A DNA stretch of 64,000 nucleotides from Hydrogenophaga sp. (GTDB taxonomy: Bacteria > Pseudomonadota > Gammaproteobacteria > Burkholderiales > Burkholderiaceae_C), in NCBI RefSeq assembly GCF_011390835.1, contig NZ_JAABRQ010000017.1, positions 1 through 64,000 on the forward strand, given 5' to 3'. Made by a program: the position numbers and the translations under genes. Shown here one piece after another: positions 44,301-50,574 of this stretch; the stretch's first letter is position 1; the number at the start of each line of letters is the position of its first letter. The notes below the pieces were generated by a model that searched no databases, had not been told where the DNA came from, and was given only the letters and a program-made list of their open reading frames with translations.

Positions 44301-44492
44301 GACGGCGGCCACAGCGTGGTGGTGATCGAGCACGATCTCGATGTGATGGCCGAAGCCGACTGGATCATTGACCTCGGCCCCGAGGGCGGTTTCGGTGGCG
44401 GCCAGATCGTAGCGGCGGCGCCACCCGACGAGGTGGTGCGGCTCGGCACGCATACCGGCAAGGTGCTGGGGCCGGTTCTGGCGCGGGCCTGA
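38385..44492 (+). CDS. double-length tandem UvrA (excinuclease ABC subunit A paralogue)
   Basis: A 2035-residue protein, about twice UvrA's usual 940. Each half is a near-complete UvrA: Walker A motifs near residues 58, 713, 1089 and 1712 (G-x-SGSGKS) and ABC signatures LSGGExQR near 563, 906, 1510 and 1913. Zinc module 2 (CPTC...CPDC and CPGC...CEVC) is intact in both halves. Zinc module 1 is intact in the second half (CPVC...CPDC); in the first half the leading pair is C299-P-E-S, one Cys short. Two linkers in the second half derive from repeat DNA (residues about 1445-1471 and 1643-1668). It probably binds damaged DNA or acts in drug resistance as other UvrA paralogues are proposed to; a standard uvrA should exist elsewhere. 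ATG 38385 precedes the homology. Confidence 0.92.
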   Translation: MSDETPVPSPLSPDADGERASQAADRPVGLIRIRGARQHNLKNLDLDIRTGELTVVTGPSGSGKSSLVFDTLFAEGQRRYVETFSAYARQFLDRMDKPAVDRVDGVPPAIAIDQTNPVRSSRSTVGTMTELNDHLKLLFARGADLFDRETAQPVRHDSPESIYLELQKRCLERSDPRLVVTFPVELPASTTPEEIEQWLSASGYTRVQAERVVQKAVSAEPEKKSKSTSKAKAAKAVIESVKVLDVVADRFRIGTAEQARVMEAIEAGLKRGSGKLMVYVLGEEGTEPVVWRFSTGLHCPESDVRYGEPTPSMFSFNSAVGACEACRGFGRVIGVDYGLVIPNDKLTLRGGAIKVFQTPAWKEAQDDLMRHAEAAGIPRDTPWNKLTPEQQHWVKAGSPNWNGKWNQQWFGVARFFEYLESKAYKMHIRVLLSKYRSYTECPSCHGARLKRESLLWRIGNQAQADAVMPPARRHLPVGVKWSRPQLEALPGLCLHDLMLLPLDRLRTFFGSLADTLMPTGEDATGQAQALKLLFEEINTRLRYLCDVGIGYLTLDRQSRTLSGGEVQRINLTTALGTSLVNTLFVLDEPSIGLHPRDMARINSAMLRLRDAGNTLVVVEHDPAVMLAADRLIDMGPGPGERGGQIVFDGSPEDVRQADTLTGAYLGARKQVGMGFKRMVTDSTPRLILEGAREHNLKNVTVDFPLQRLVVVTGVSGSGKSSLIQDVLAPALLRHFGKSTDAPGAHDRLLGADHLSEVVFVDQSPIGKTARSNPVSYVGAWDSIRALFADAPLARQRSYTASKFSFNGGDGRCPTCGGSGFEHVEMQFLSDVYLRCPDCDGKRYRPEVLEVKIERGGRYLNVADVLDLTVSEAADLFKTDREAIRALQPIVDVGLEYVKLGQPVPTLSGGEAQRLKLAGFLADAAKSASASRQSLAKKGTLFLFDEPTTGLHFDDIAKLMRSLRRLLEAGHSLVIIEHNLDVIRSADWVIDLGPEGGDAGGLVVAEGPPEEVRKHPSSQTGQSLREYALSMGEVFEAGEGRAADYLVPAVKPITRPRSTAPDAIRIVNAKEHNLKNLSVDIPRGRFNVISGVSGSGKSTLAFDILFNEGQRRYLESLNAYARSIVQPAGRPEVDAVYGIPPTVAIEQRLSRGGRKSTVGTTTEVWHFLRLLYVKLGTQHCVHDGAAVMPQSPESIAAAILHRYKGRHIGLLAPLVVNRKGVYTELADWARPRGHTHLRVDGEFLPTTGFPRIDRFKEHTIELPVADGVVDPANEAWLRSQLTKALEIGKGQVHVLSELQGLDEAMAAGDSTRGIGKLEVFSTTRACPVCATSYPELDPRLFSYNSKHGWCPDCVGTGLALSREQRKALDDSVRDDQEKGREQSFAEPDVEVTDDAACPACEGTRLNAQARAVTFGGVGITAVARLAVNDVRAWVRSLMGDGGASVDQAPGRPKPDQPPRGAATRVSGGAWGSLTQREADIARDLLPEIESRLAFLEEVGLNYLTLDRGAPTLSGGEAQRIRLAAQLGSNLQGVCYVLDEPTIGLHARDNAILLNALHKLGEMGNTLVVVEHDEDTIRRADHIIDIGPSAGKRGGRVVAQGTVADLSANPESVTGRYLLHAMKHPLQARRPVAEMGAASGRAAEMGSDPDSGQPPPRSAKRKSKSGADPVSAEPTPTSTPTEETTWIEVRGANLHNLKNLNVAIPLRRLVVVTGVSGSGKSTVARDVLLTNVAEAVSRRSTFAGRQAWDQGERPVWVGCEKVLGTEVVDRVLEVDQTPIGKTPRSCPATYIGFWDTVRKLFADTLEAKARGYGPGRFSFNTGEGRCPGCEGQGMRTIEMSFLPDVKVPCEVCHGARFNPETLAVSWKGKSIGDVLQMEVDEAVEFFASMPNIAHPLQLLKDVGLGYLTLGQPSPTLSGGEAQRIKLVTELSKVRDDVTRRGQKAPHTLYVLDEPTVGLHMADVEKLIRVLHRLVDGGHSVVVIEHDLDVMAEADWIIDLGPEGGFGGGQIVAAAPPDEVVRLGTHTGKVLGPVLARA
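42717..42797. repeat. GC-rich palindromic repeat, copy 4, in frame inside the tandem uvrA
   Basis: CCGGGCCGCCCCAAGCCGG, then CCCCCTCGGGGGGCAGCGAC and GGCGGAGCGTGGGGG. The core is the same as in the intergenic copies. It encodes about 27 Pro/Arg/Gly-rich residues between the NDVRAWVRSL helix and LTQREADIARDLL, where ordinary UvrA has a short loop. Confidence 0.65.
43311..43387. repeat. REP-like inverted repeat (GGGGTCAGA type) in frame inside the tandem uvrA
   Basis: The left arm ATGGGGTCAGATCCCGATT (43311-43329) pairs with AATCGGGCGCTGACCCCGT (43369-43387), 16 of 19 positions complementary, around a 39-base centre. GGGGTCAG...CCCGATT palindromes are typical of REP elements moved by Y1/RAYT transposases in proteobacteria. 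It encodes a charged linker before the fourth ABC domain. Confidence 0.7.
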
Positions 44493-44521
44493 TCATGCGA
44501 GCGTGATGCCAGCACCCCAGC

Positions 44522-44854
44522 ATGCCCCGCGATCAGGTCATCCACATCCACCCCGAGGCACCGCTCAAGCCCGCGCTCGGCGCGCCGTGTAACGGCTGCG
44601 GAGTCTGCTGTCTGGCTGAGCCCTGTCCGCTGGGCCAGGTGATCTCACGCAAGCGCGCTGGCGCTTGCAGCGCCCTGCGATGGGATTCAGCGCAAAGGCT
44701 TTATCGGTGTGGTGTGCTCAGCGACACCGAGGGCGTGCTGGGCAATCGTTGGCGCTGGGCGGCACCCCTGTTGCGCCGCCTGGCCCGGCGCTGGATCGCT
44801 GCGGGGGCGGGGTGCGATGCGAGCTTGCAGGTCGATGCCCGCTCGAGGCCTTGA
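44522..44854 (+). CDS. YkgJ-like cysteine-cluster protein
   Basis: A 110-residue protein with a dense cysteine motif CNGCGVCCLAEPC at about residues 23-35, resembling the zinc/iron-chelating YkgJ (CxxCxxCC) family, plus further cysteines at CSALR and YRCGV. It probably binds a metal ion or iron-sulfur cluster. No membrane segment is seen. It follows the tandem uvrA by 30 bases on the same strand and may be cotranscribed. Function unknown. Confidence 0.75.
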   Translation: MPRDQVIHIHPEAPLKPALGAPCNGCGVCCLAEPCPLGQVISRKRAGACSALRWDSAQRLYRCGVLSDTEGVLGNRWRWAAPLLRRLARRWIAAGAGCDASLQVDARSRP

Positions 44855-45003
44855 CGGCGGTCAACCTTGGCGTTCTGAACGCAAGCGACCCAGCCTCGGC
44901 TCCCGTGTAGGTAGGATGGTAGGTTTCGGCAAGCGACATTGGTGAGGCCGCCGCCTCGCGAATGCCATCGTAGCCTTTCTGTTTTTTCCAGGATATATCC
45001 ACC

Positions 45004-46440
45004 ATGCAAGAGCTCTTCAAGTTTTATATCAACGGCGCCTGGGTGGCGCCGCAAGACACCCTGCGTCCGCATGATGTGATCGACCCCTCCACCGAGGCGG
45101 TGGTGGCTCGCATTGCGCTGGGTTCGGCGGCCGACGTGGACAGTGCAGTGAAGGCGGCTCGGGCGGCCTTTCCTGCGTTTTCGCAGACCACCGTGGCCGA
45201 GCGCAGCGCGCTGATCGAGCGCGTGATCGAGGAATACATGAAGCGCTTTGCCGATATCGCGGCAGCGATTTCGACCGAGATGGGCGCACCTGCCGGTCTG
45301 GCCAAAACGGCGCAGGCAGGCATTGGTGTGGCACACCTGAAAACGGCTTTGGCCGTGTTGAAGACCTACGCGTTTGAGGAGTTGCGCGGCACCACATTGC
45401 TGCGCAAGGAGCCCATTGGCGTCTGCGGCTTCATCACGCCTTGGAACTGGCCGACCAACCAGGTCATGTGTAAGGTGGCGCCGGCGCTGGCCACCGGCTG
45501 CACCATGGTGCTCAAGCCCTCGGAGATGGCGCCGCTGTCGGCCCAAATTCTGGCCGAGGTGTTGCACGTGGCGGGCGTGCCGGCGGGTGTGTTCAACATG
45601 ATCCACGGCGATGGCCCGGGTGTGGGCTCGGCCATTGCCAGCCACCCCGATATCGAGCTGGTGTCCTTCACTGGCTCCACCCGCGCCGGTATTGCGGTTG
45701 CGCAGGCCGCCGCGCCCACCGTCAAACGGGTGCACCAGGAGCTCGGCGGCAAGTCGCCCAACATCATCCTGCCCGATGCCGACATCGCGAAAGCGGTCAC
45801 CGCCGGCGTGCGCACGGTCATGAACAACTCAGGCCAGTCGTGCAACGCGCCCACCCGCATGCTGGTGCCCAAGGCGGCGAAGGCCGAGGCCTTGGCCGCG
45901 GCCAAAGCGGCGGCAGAGAAAACCACGGTGGGCGCGCCGGACAGCGGTGCCGTGATCGGGCCCGTGGTGTCCAAAGCCCAGTGGAACAAGATTCAGGGCC
46001 TGATCCAGACTGGCCTGGACGAAGGTGCCACGCTGGTGGCTGGCGGCCTGGGGCGGCCCGACGGTCTGGGCAAGGGCTATTTTGTCAAGCCCACTGTGCT
46101 GGCTGATGTGACCAACCAGATGACGGTGGCACGCGAAGAAATTTTTGGCCCAGTGCTGGTCATCATCGAATACGGAACGCTGGACGAAGCCGTGGCCATC
46201 GCCAACGACACGCCCTATGGCCTGGCGGCCTACCTGCAAGGCACCGACACCGCCACCCTGCACAGCGTGGCGAACCGCCTGCGCGCCGGACAAGTCATCC
46301 TCAACAGCGCGCCGACCGACATGATGGCGCCGTTTGGCGGCTTCAAACAGTCGGGTAACGGGCGCGAGTGGGGCGACGTGGCCTTTGGCGAGTTCCTGGA
46401 AACCAAGGCGGTGCTGGGGCATTCGCCCGCCAAGGCCTGA
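45004..46440 (+). CDS. aldehyde dehydrogenase family protein
   Basis: A 478-residue NAD(P)-dependent aldehyde dehydrogenase. The catalytic Cys280 is in NNSGQSCNAPTR and the general base Glu246 in HQELGGKSPN. The cofactor segment GFITPWNWPTNQVMCKVAPAL and FTGSTRAGIAV are conserved, and the C-terminal part has EEIFGPVLVI. An AGGATATATCC sequence before the ATG may serve as ribosome site. It has no pathway neighbour, so the aldehyde oxidised is unknown. Confidence 0.93.
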   Translation: MQELFKFYINGAWVAPQDTLRPHDVIDPSTEAVVARIALGSAADVDSAVKAARAAFPAFSQTTVAERSALIERVIEEYMKRFADIAAAISTEMGAPAGLAKTAQAGIGVAHLKTALAVLKTYAFEELRGTTLLRKEPIGVCGFITPWNWPTNQVMCKVAPALATGCTMVLKPSEMAPLSAQILAEVLHVAGVPAGVFNMIHGDGPGVGSAIASHPDIELVSFTGSTRAGIAVAQAAAPTVKRVHQELGGKSPNIILPDADIAKAVTAGVRTVMNNSGQSCNAPTRMLVPKAAKAEALAAAKAAAEKTTVGAPDSGAVIGPVVSKAQWNKIQGLIQTGLDEGATLVAGGLGRPDGLGKGYFVKPTVLADVTNQMTVAREEIFGPVLVIIEYGTLDEAVAIANDTPYGLAAYLQGTDTATLHSVANRLRAGQVILNSAPTDMMAPFGGFKQSGNGREWGDVAFGEFLETKAVLGHSPAKA

Positions 46441-46644
46441 GCCTGAATGGCGGTTCCCCTGTTGAGGGAAGGCCGCTAGGGGATCGCGAAGGCACCCGCC
46501 ACCCGCAAAAAAGATCCTGGCGCCTCTCTCCCACTGGGGGAGGGTCGCTGCCTTGAATCGCAGCACGCAGCGCAGCCTCTGCAAGCCGCGCCACACGCGC
46601 AAAAGCGCCTCCATGGGTGTGGGCGTTTCCCAGAGCCCCGCGCT

Positions 46645-47037
46645 TCAGCGGCTGAGCGCCAGCGCGAGCAGCCCCAGCAAGCCAATCGCGCCGCCCCAGA
46701 GCAGCATCCGCGTTCGCGTGCGCAGCACCGCGACAGCAGCCACCAACCGCGCGTTTTGTTCGGCCAGCTCGGCCAGGGTCTGGGCCAGCTGTTCTTGCGC
46801 AACGGCGTGTTGATCGATCTGCTGTTGCGCGGCGATCAGGCGGTTGCGCAGCTCGCCCAGGCTGGGCGGGGTGGGGCTGTTGACGTCGATCACATTGCCC
46901 GTCACTGAAGGCTCGGCTGGGGACTGCGTGCGTTTCTGATCAAGCAGTTTGCGCGCGGCGTCCAGCACCTTGGGGGCGTGTTCAATCACGTCACCCCAGG
47001 GAATGACTTTGAGGGCAACCAGCCAGGGAATCGCCAT
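46645..47037 (-). CDS. small tail-anchored coiled-coil protein
   Basis: A 130-residue protein of unknown family. The middle (about 60-100) is a predicted coiled coil rich in Leu, Gln and Ala, and the C-terminus is a single hydrophobic helix (MLLWGGAIGLLGLLALAL), suggesting a tail anchor in the inner membrane. Codon use resembles neighbouring genes and a good start exists, so I think it is real. It resembles uncharacterised proteins common in Comamonadaceae. The 200 bases between it and the aldehyde dehydrogenase show no gene. Confidence 0.7.
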   Translation of the reverse strand: MAIPWLVALKVIPWGDVIEHAPKVLDAARKLLDQKRTQSPAEPSVTGNVIDVNSPTPPSLGELRNRLIAAQQQIDQHAVAQEQLAQTLAELAEQNARLVAAVAVLRTRTRMLLWGGAIGLLGLLALALSR

Positions 47038-47160
47038 GGTTTTCCTTTGCTAGGTGGTCAGGGGTCGAAAGCCCCTCTGCGAAAGAGCTTAAACGGCTGC
47101 GCGGGTTCACCCAAGTTTGCGCAGGATCAAGTCCGCACGCCGGTTCCGGTCATAGCATGA

Positions 47161-47176
47161 ATATTTGCGCATATTT
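47161..47176. promoter_or_regulatory. A/T-rich 10-bp-spaced direct repeat before the YeeE-type gene
   Basis: ATATTT-GCGC-ATATTT, a pair of hexamers one helical turn apart in an otherwise GC-rich region. It lies directly upstream of the transporter start and could be an operator or part of the promoter. Confidence 0.35.
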
Positions 47177-47178
47177 CT

Positions 47179-48300
47179 ATGTTTGGGGCATCCATGGACT
47201 GGGCTGGCTGGATCGAACGGATGGGGGAGCCCGCGGTACTCGCGCTGTGTGGCCTGGCGGCTGGACTGGGCTTCGGCTTTTTTGCCCAGCGCTCGCGCTT
47301 TTGCCTGCGTGCCGCGGTCATCGAGTTCTGGCACGGGAAGTTCGGCGACAAGCTCACCGTCTGGCTGCTGGCCTTCGGCGCGGCGGTGGTGGGCGTGCAA
47401 CTGCTCATCGTCACCGGCGGGCTGGACGTGAGCACGGCGCGCCAGCTCTCAGCCCGCGGCAGCCTCTCGGGCGCCATTGTGGGCGGTCTCATCTTTGGTG
47501 TGGGCATGGTCATGACGCGCGGCTGCGCCAGCCGGCTGCTGGTGCTCTCGGCCAACGGCAACCTGCGGGCCCTGCTGTCGGGGCTGGTGTTTGCGGTGGC
47601 GGCCCAAGCCTCCTTGGCTGGTGTGCTGGCGCCGCTACGGCTGGCGATTTCCAGCTGGTGGGTGGTCGACGGCGGGCCTTCGCGCAGCCTACTGGCGCAA
47701 CTGGGTGTGGGTCCCTGGGACGGTCTGGTGTTCGCCACCGTCTGGTTGATCACCGCACTGTTCTTCGCGTACCACAGCGGCTGGGCGTTCTGGAAATGGG
47801 CGGGTGGTATCGGCACCGGGCTCATGGTGGCGCTGGCCTGGTGGTTCACCTACGCGGTGATGTCGAACTCGTTCGAGCCGGTTCAGATCCAGGGTCTGAC
47901 ATTCAGCGGCCCGTCGTCCGACTGGCTGATGCGGGTGCTGGCCGAACCCGACGGGCCCTGGGGCTTCGGCCTGGGCCTGATGCCAGGGGTGTTCCTGGGT
48001 TCGCTGGTGGGTGCACTGGTCGGTGGCGACTGGAAGCTCGAAGGGTTTGGCGGCGGCTACACCATGCCGCGCTACATCGTAGGCGCCATTTTCATGGGCT
48101 TTGGCTCCATGCTGGCCGGAGGCTGCGCGGTCGGCGCTGGCATGACCGGCGGCGCCATCTTCGCGGTGACCGCCTGGCTCACGCTGGGCGGCATGTGGGT
48201 GGGCGGCGGTGTCGCCGACTACCTGCTGGACCGGCCGCGCGAGCAGCGGGCCGACGCACCCACGGCTCCTGTGGCCGCCGCTTCTGCCGCGGCGCCGTAG
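47179..48300 (+). CDS. YeeE/YedE (TsuA-like) sulfur-compound transporter
   Basis: A 373-residue integral membrane protein with about nine or more helices, of the YeeE/YedE family that imports thiosulfate. Three conserved cysteines are present in their usual contexts: RSRFCLRAAV near 40, MTRGCASRLL near 115 and AGGCAVGAG near 315, the residues along the transport path in TsuA. This favours thiosulfate or related sulfur uptake. The start may be ATG 47194 rather than 47179, because GGGG precedes the later one and the A/T-rich repeat crowds the first. Confidence 0.88.
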   Translation: MFGASMDWAGWIERMGEPAVLALCGLAAGLGFGFFAQRSRFCLRAAVIEFWHGKFGDKLTVWLLAFGAAVVGVQLLIVTGGLDVSTARQLSARGSLSGAIVGGLIFGVGMVMTRGCASRLLVLSANGNLRALLSGLVFAVAAQASLAGVLAPLRLAISSWWVVDGGPSRSLLAQLGVGPWDGLVFATVWLITALFFAYHSGWAFWKWAGGIGTGLMVALAWWFTYAVMSNSFEPVQIQGLTFSGPSSDWLMRVLAEPDGPWGFGLGLMPGVFLGSLVGALVGGDWKLEGFGGGYTMPRYIVGAIFMGFGSMLAGGCAVGAGMTGGAIFAVTAWLTLGGMWVGGGVADYLLDRPREQRADAPTAPVAAASAAAP

Positions 48301-48307
48301 CGCCGCT

Positions 48308-49543
48308 TCAGCGCCGCCACAGCAGCCAGCACCCCAAGCTGGCCACCCCGATCAGCAGGCCCGGAAAACCCAGTGTGGGCGCCCACTGTAGCGCCGCGGC
48401 CCCCAGCGCCGGCGCCAGCACACCGCCCAGGGTGTACGAGAGCACCAGCACGGCCGTGCTGTTGACCAGGGTGATGCCGGCTTCACGCGAGCCAATGTCG
48501 ATCATCACCATGGTGTAGAGGCAGCCGCCCGCGCCGCCCCAGACGAATGCCACCGGCGCCGCAAGCCAGGGCACGCCGGCCACAAAGGGAATCACCAGGG
48601 TGGCGATCAGCGTGGTCGCCGCACAGCCGCGCATGATCAGGCGCCGGGCTGCGAATTCGTCGCCGAAGCGCTGGAGCGGGTGGTGGGCCAGCCGGTCGGC
48701 CAGCAGGCCAGCCGGCAGCATGGTGAGCGCGCTGCCCAGGCCGCTGCTCGACACCAGCAGCGCCGCGGCCGCCGCACCCAGGCCCAGCGACAGTCCGTAC
48801 AACGGCAGGATGGCCGTGATGCCGCTTTCGAAAAAGCCGCCAATGAAGCCGATGGCCATGGTGAGCGGGTGCGCCAAAAAGGCGTGCCACACGCCGGACA
48901 GCCCGACCCGAGCGCTGTGCTCGTCGGCCGCCACTGGCAGACGCGGGATCACCAGGCTCCAGCACAGGCCCACCACCAGCAGCCCCAGCGCAAGCCAGAG
49001 CGCGGTATCGTTCTGCGCGCCGGTCCAGACCAGCAGCGCAGGGCCAATCACGAAGGTGGTTCCGACCATGGTTTCGAACACCCCGATGGCGCGCCCACGC
49101 TGACCTGGCGGCGCAAACTCCGCCACCACCGCTTCGGCCAGCACCCAGCGCAGTCCCGAGGCCATGCCGCCGACCAGGTTGAACGCGAACCAGCCGAGCA
49201 GCGAGGTGGTGGCCAGAAAGCCCGCTGTGGTCAGCACCGGCACCAGCGCGGCGATCCACAGCGTGGGCCGCCGCCCCAGGCGCTGCGTGATGGCCGAGGC
49301 GAATGGCGTCATCAGGAACACGCCCAGCCAGCCGGTGGCGGCAAACAGTCCCACCACGGCGGTCGGCACGCCCTCGGCATTGAGCCGCAGGATCAGAAAG
49401 GGCGTGAGCATGAAATAGCCCACCAGCTCAAAGAAGGTAGAACCGAAAATGGCGTAAAGGCCCAGCCGGGCTTGCCGGGGCGCGGGCGCTAGGCCGCTTG
49501 CGCCCACGCCACTGGTTCCGGGTGGCAGCGGGTGTTCGCTCAT
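48308..49543 (-). CDS. MFS transporter
   Basis: A 411-residue major facilitator superfamily protein with twelve predicted helices. The loop 2-3 motif appears as TPFASAITQRLGRRP. The hydrophobic segments alternate regularly through the length. It converges with the YeeE-type gene (8 bases apart) and overlaps the HAD phosphatase start by four bases, so it is cotranscribed with that gene. The substrate cannot be determined. Confidence 0.9.
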   Translation of the reverse strand: MSEHPLPPGTSGVGASGLAPAPRQARLGLYAIFGSTFFELVGYFMLTPFLILRLNAEGVPTAVVGLFAATGWLGVFLMTPFASAITQRLGRRPTLWIAALVPVLTTAGFLATTSLLGWFAFNLVGGMASGLRWVLAEAVVAEFAPPGQRGRAIGVFETMVGTTFVIGPALLVWTGAQNDTALWLALGLLVVGLCWSLVIPRLPVAADEHSARVGLSGVWHAFLAHPLTMAIGFIGGFFESGITAILPLYGLSLGLGAAAAALLVSSSGLGSALTMLPAGLLADRLAHHPLQRFGDEFAARRLIMRGCAATTLIATLVIPFVAGVPWLAAPVAFVWGGAGGCLYTMVMIDIGSREAGITLVNSTAVLVLSYTLGGVLAPALGAAALQWAPTLGFPGLLIGVASLGCWLLWRR

Positions 49544-50337
49544 GCGGCTTCCTTCGCCGCCAGCAGCGCGTCGACCACCTCAGCGAACCCGGCGCCGCGT
49601 TCACCGCACGCGAGGTAGCGCGGCAGGTGACTGAGCTGGGGCACGAAGCGCGCCACATTGGCTACGCCCACGCTGTTGGGGAAGTGGCCGAACATGCGCG
49701 CGTCGTTGGTCGAGTCGCCCACGTAGACCCAGTGATCGAGCTCGTCGTCCAGCGCGCGGCCCAGGTGTTCGCGCACGATCCAGCGCGCGCCTTCGAGCTT
49801 GTCGTGTCCACCGATCCAGCCATTGATGTGGATGGAGCTGACGGTGGCGTTCAGGCCACCGCCGCGCATCAGCGCCACCACCTGGGCGATGTCGTCCGCA
49901 CTCAGGTGCGCGAATTCGCTGTGATCGATGGCGATGTCGGTTTCGCGACCTGGGCTGTCGGTCGCCAGGCGCGCCTCTGGCAGGGTCTGCAGGATGTGCT
50001 GGGCGACTGCTTGCAGTCGCTGGAAATTGGCCTGGCGCGTGGGGGCATCCTGCAGGTAGGCCCGCTGCAGCTCGCCGCCAGCACCGCGTGACAACGCCAC
50101 GGCGCCGTTTTCGGCAACGATGGCATTCACCGGCCAGCTCAGGGCAAAGGCCTCGCTCCAGCCGGCCGGTCGGCCGGTGATGGCAAACACCGGCAGACCC
50201 GCACCTTGCAGCCGATACAACGCGGCCAGGGCGTCAGGCGTGATCGCACCTTCGGTGGTGAGGGTGTCGTCGATGTCGGTGAGCACGCCTCGCACGCGGG
50301 CGCGGGCGGAGGCAGGCCACTGGGCGAGCGGGGTCAT
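49540..50337 (-). CDS. HAD-IIB family phosphatase
   Basis: A 265-residue HAD hydrolase with a class IIB cap, similar to mannosyl-3-phosphoglycerate or sucrose-phosphate phosphatases. Motif I is TDIDDTLTTEGAI near residue 20, motif II AITGRPAGW, and motif IV YVGDSTNDARMF, with all acidic residues present. It is the first gene of a two-gene operon with the MFS transporter. The phosphorylated substrate is not evident. Confidence 0.88.
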   Translation of the reverse strand: MTPLAQWPASARARVRGVLTDIDDTLTTEGAITPDALAALYRLQGAGLPVFAITGRPAGWSEAFALSWPVNAIVAENGAVALSRGAGGELQRAYLQDAPTRQANFQRLQAVAQHILQTLPEARLATDSPGRETDIAIDHSEFAHLSADDIAQVVALMRGGGLNATVSSIHINGWIGGHDKLEGARWIVREHLGRALDDELDHWVYVGDSTNDARMFGHFPNSVGVANVARFVPQLSHLPRYLACGERGAGFAEVVDALLAAKEAA

Positions 50338-50412
50338 GTGGACAGCAACTGAGGCATGAAAGCCGGGCAGTTTCGCACACGGGGATTTCCCTCCTGCGTT
50401 AGAATCATCGCT

Positions 50413-50492
50413 TCCGAGGAGCGTTGCAGCGCACCCCTGACCACGGTCAGGCGAGGAGCGTGAGGCTCGGATTCATCTTGCAACGACGCTCA
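50413..50492 (+). promoter_or_regulatory. S-adenosylhomocysteine (SAH) riboswitch
   Basis: The leader of ahcY matches the SAH riboswitch. P1 pairs CCGAG (50414-50418) with CTCGG (50466-50470). The pseudoknot strand GAGCGTTG pairs with CAACG..CGCTC (50481-50491). GAGGAGCG at the start and GGCTCGG before the pseudoknot are typical conserved parts. A TAGAAT -10 box sits just upstream (50400-50405), so transcription would start at the riboswitch. SAH binding is expected to raise ahcY expression so that SAH is removed. Confidence 0.9.
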
Positions 50493-50521
50493 TCCACTTC
50501 TGGTGTGATGGGCTTTTTTTT
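50488..50521 (+). terminator. candidate expression-platform terminator of the SAH riboswitch
   Basis: GCTCATCCAC (50488-50497), loop TTCTG, GTGTGATGGGC (50503-50513) form a ten-pair stem with one bulge, followed by eight T. The stem shares GCTC with the riboswitch pseudoknot strand, so ligand binding would compete with it. Confidence 0.75.
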
Positions 50522-50574
50522 GCCTGTGGATTGCACCAGTTGGGGTTTTTCAACCTTCAATGGAGCGCACCACC

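Noticed and set aside
37130-44492. A possible lateral island built around the UvrA and ABC binding protein
   Set aside because: Composition and codon use match the surroundings, and no integrase, tRNA junction or flanking direct repeat is visible.
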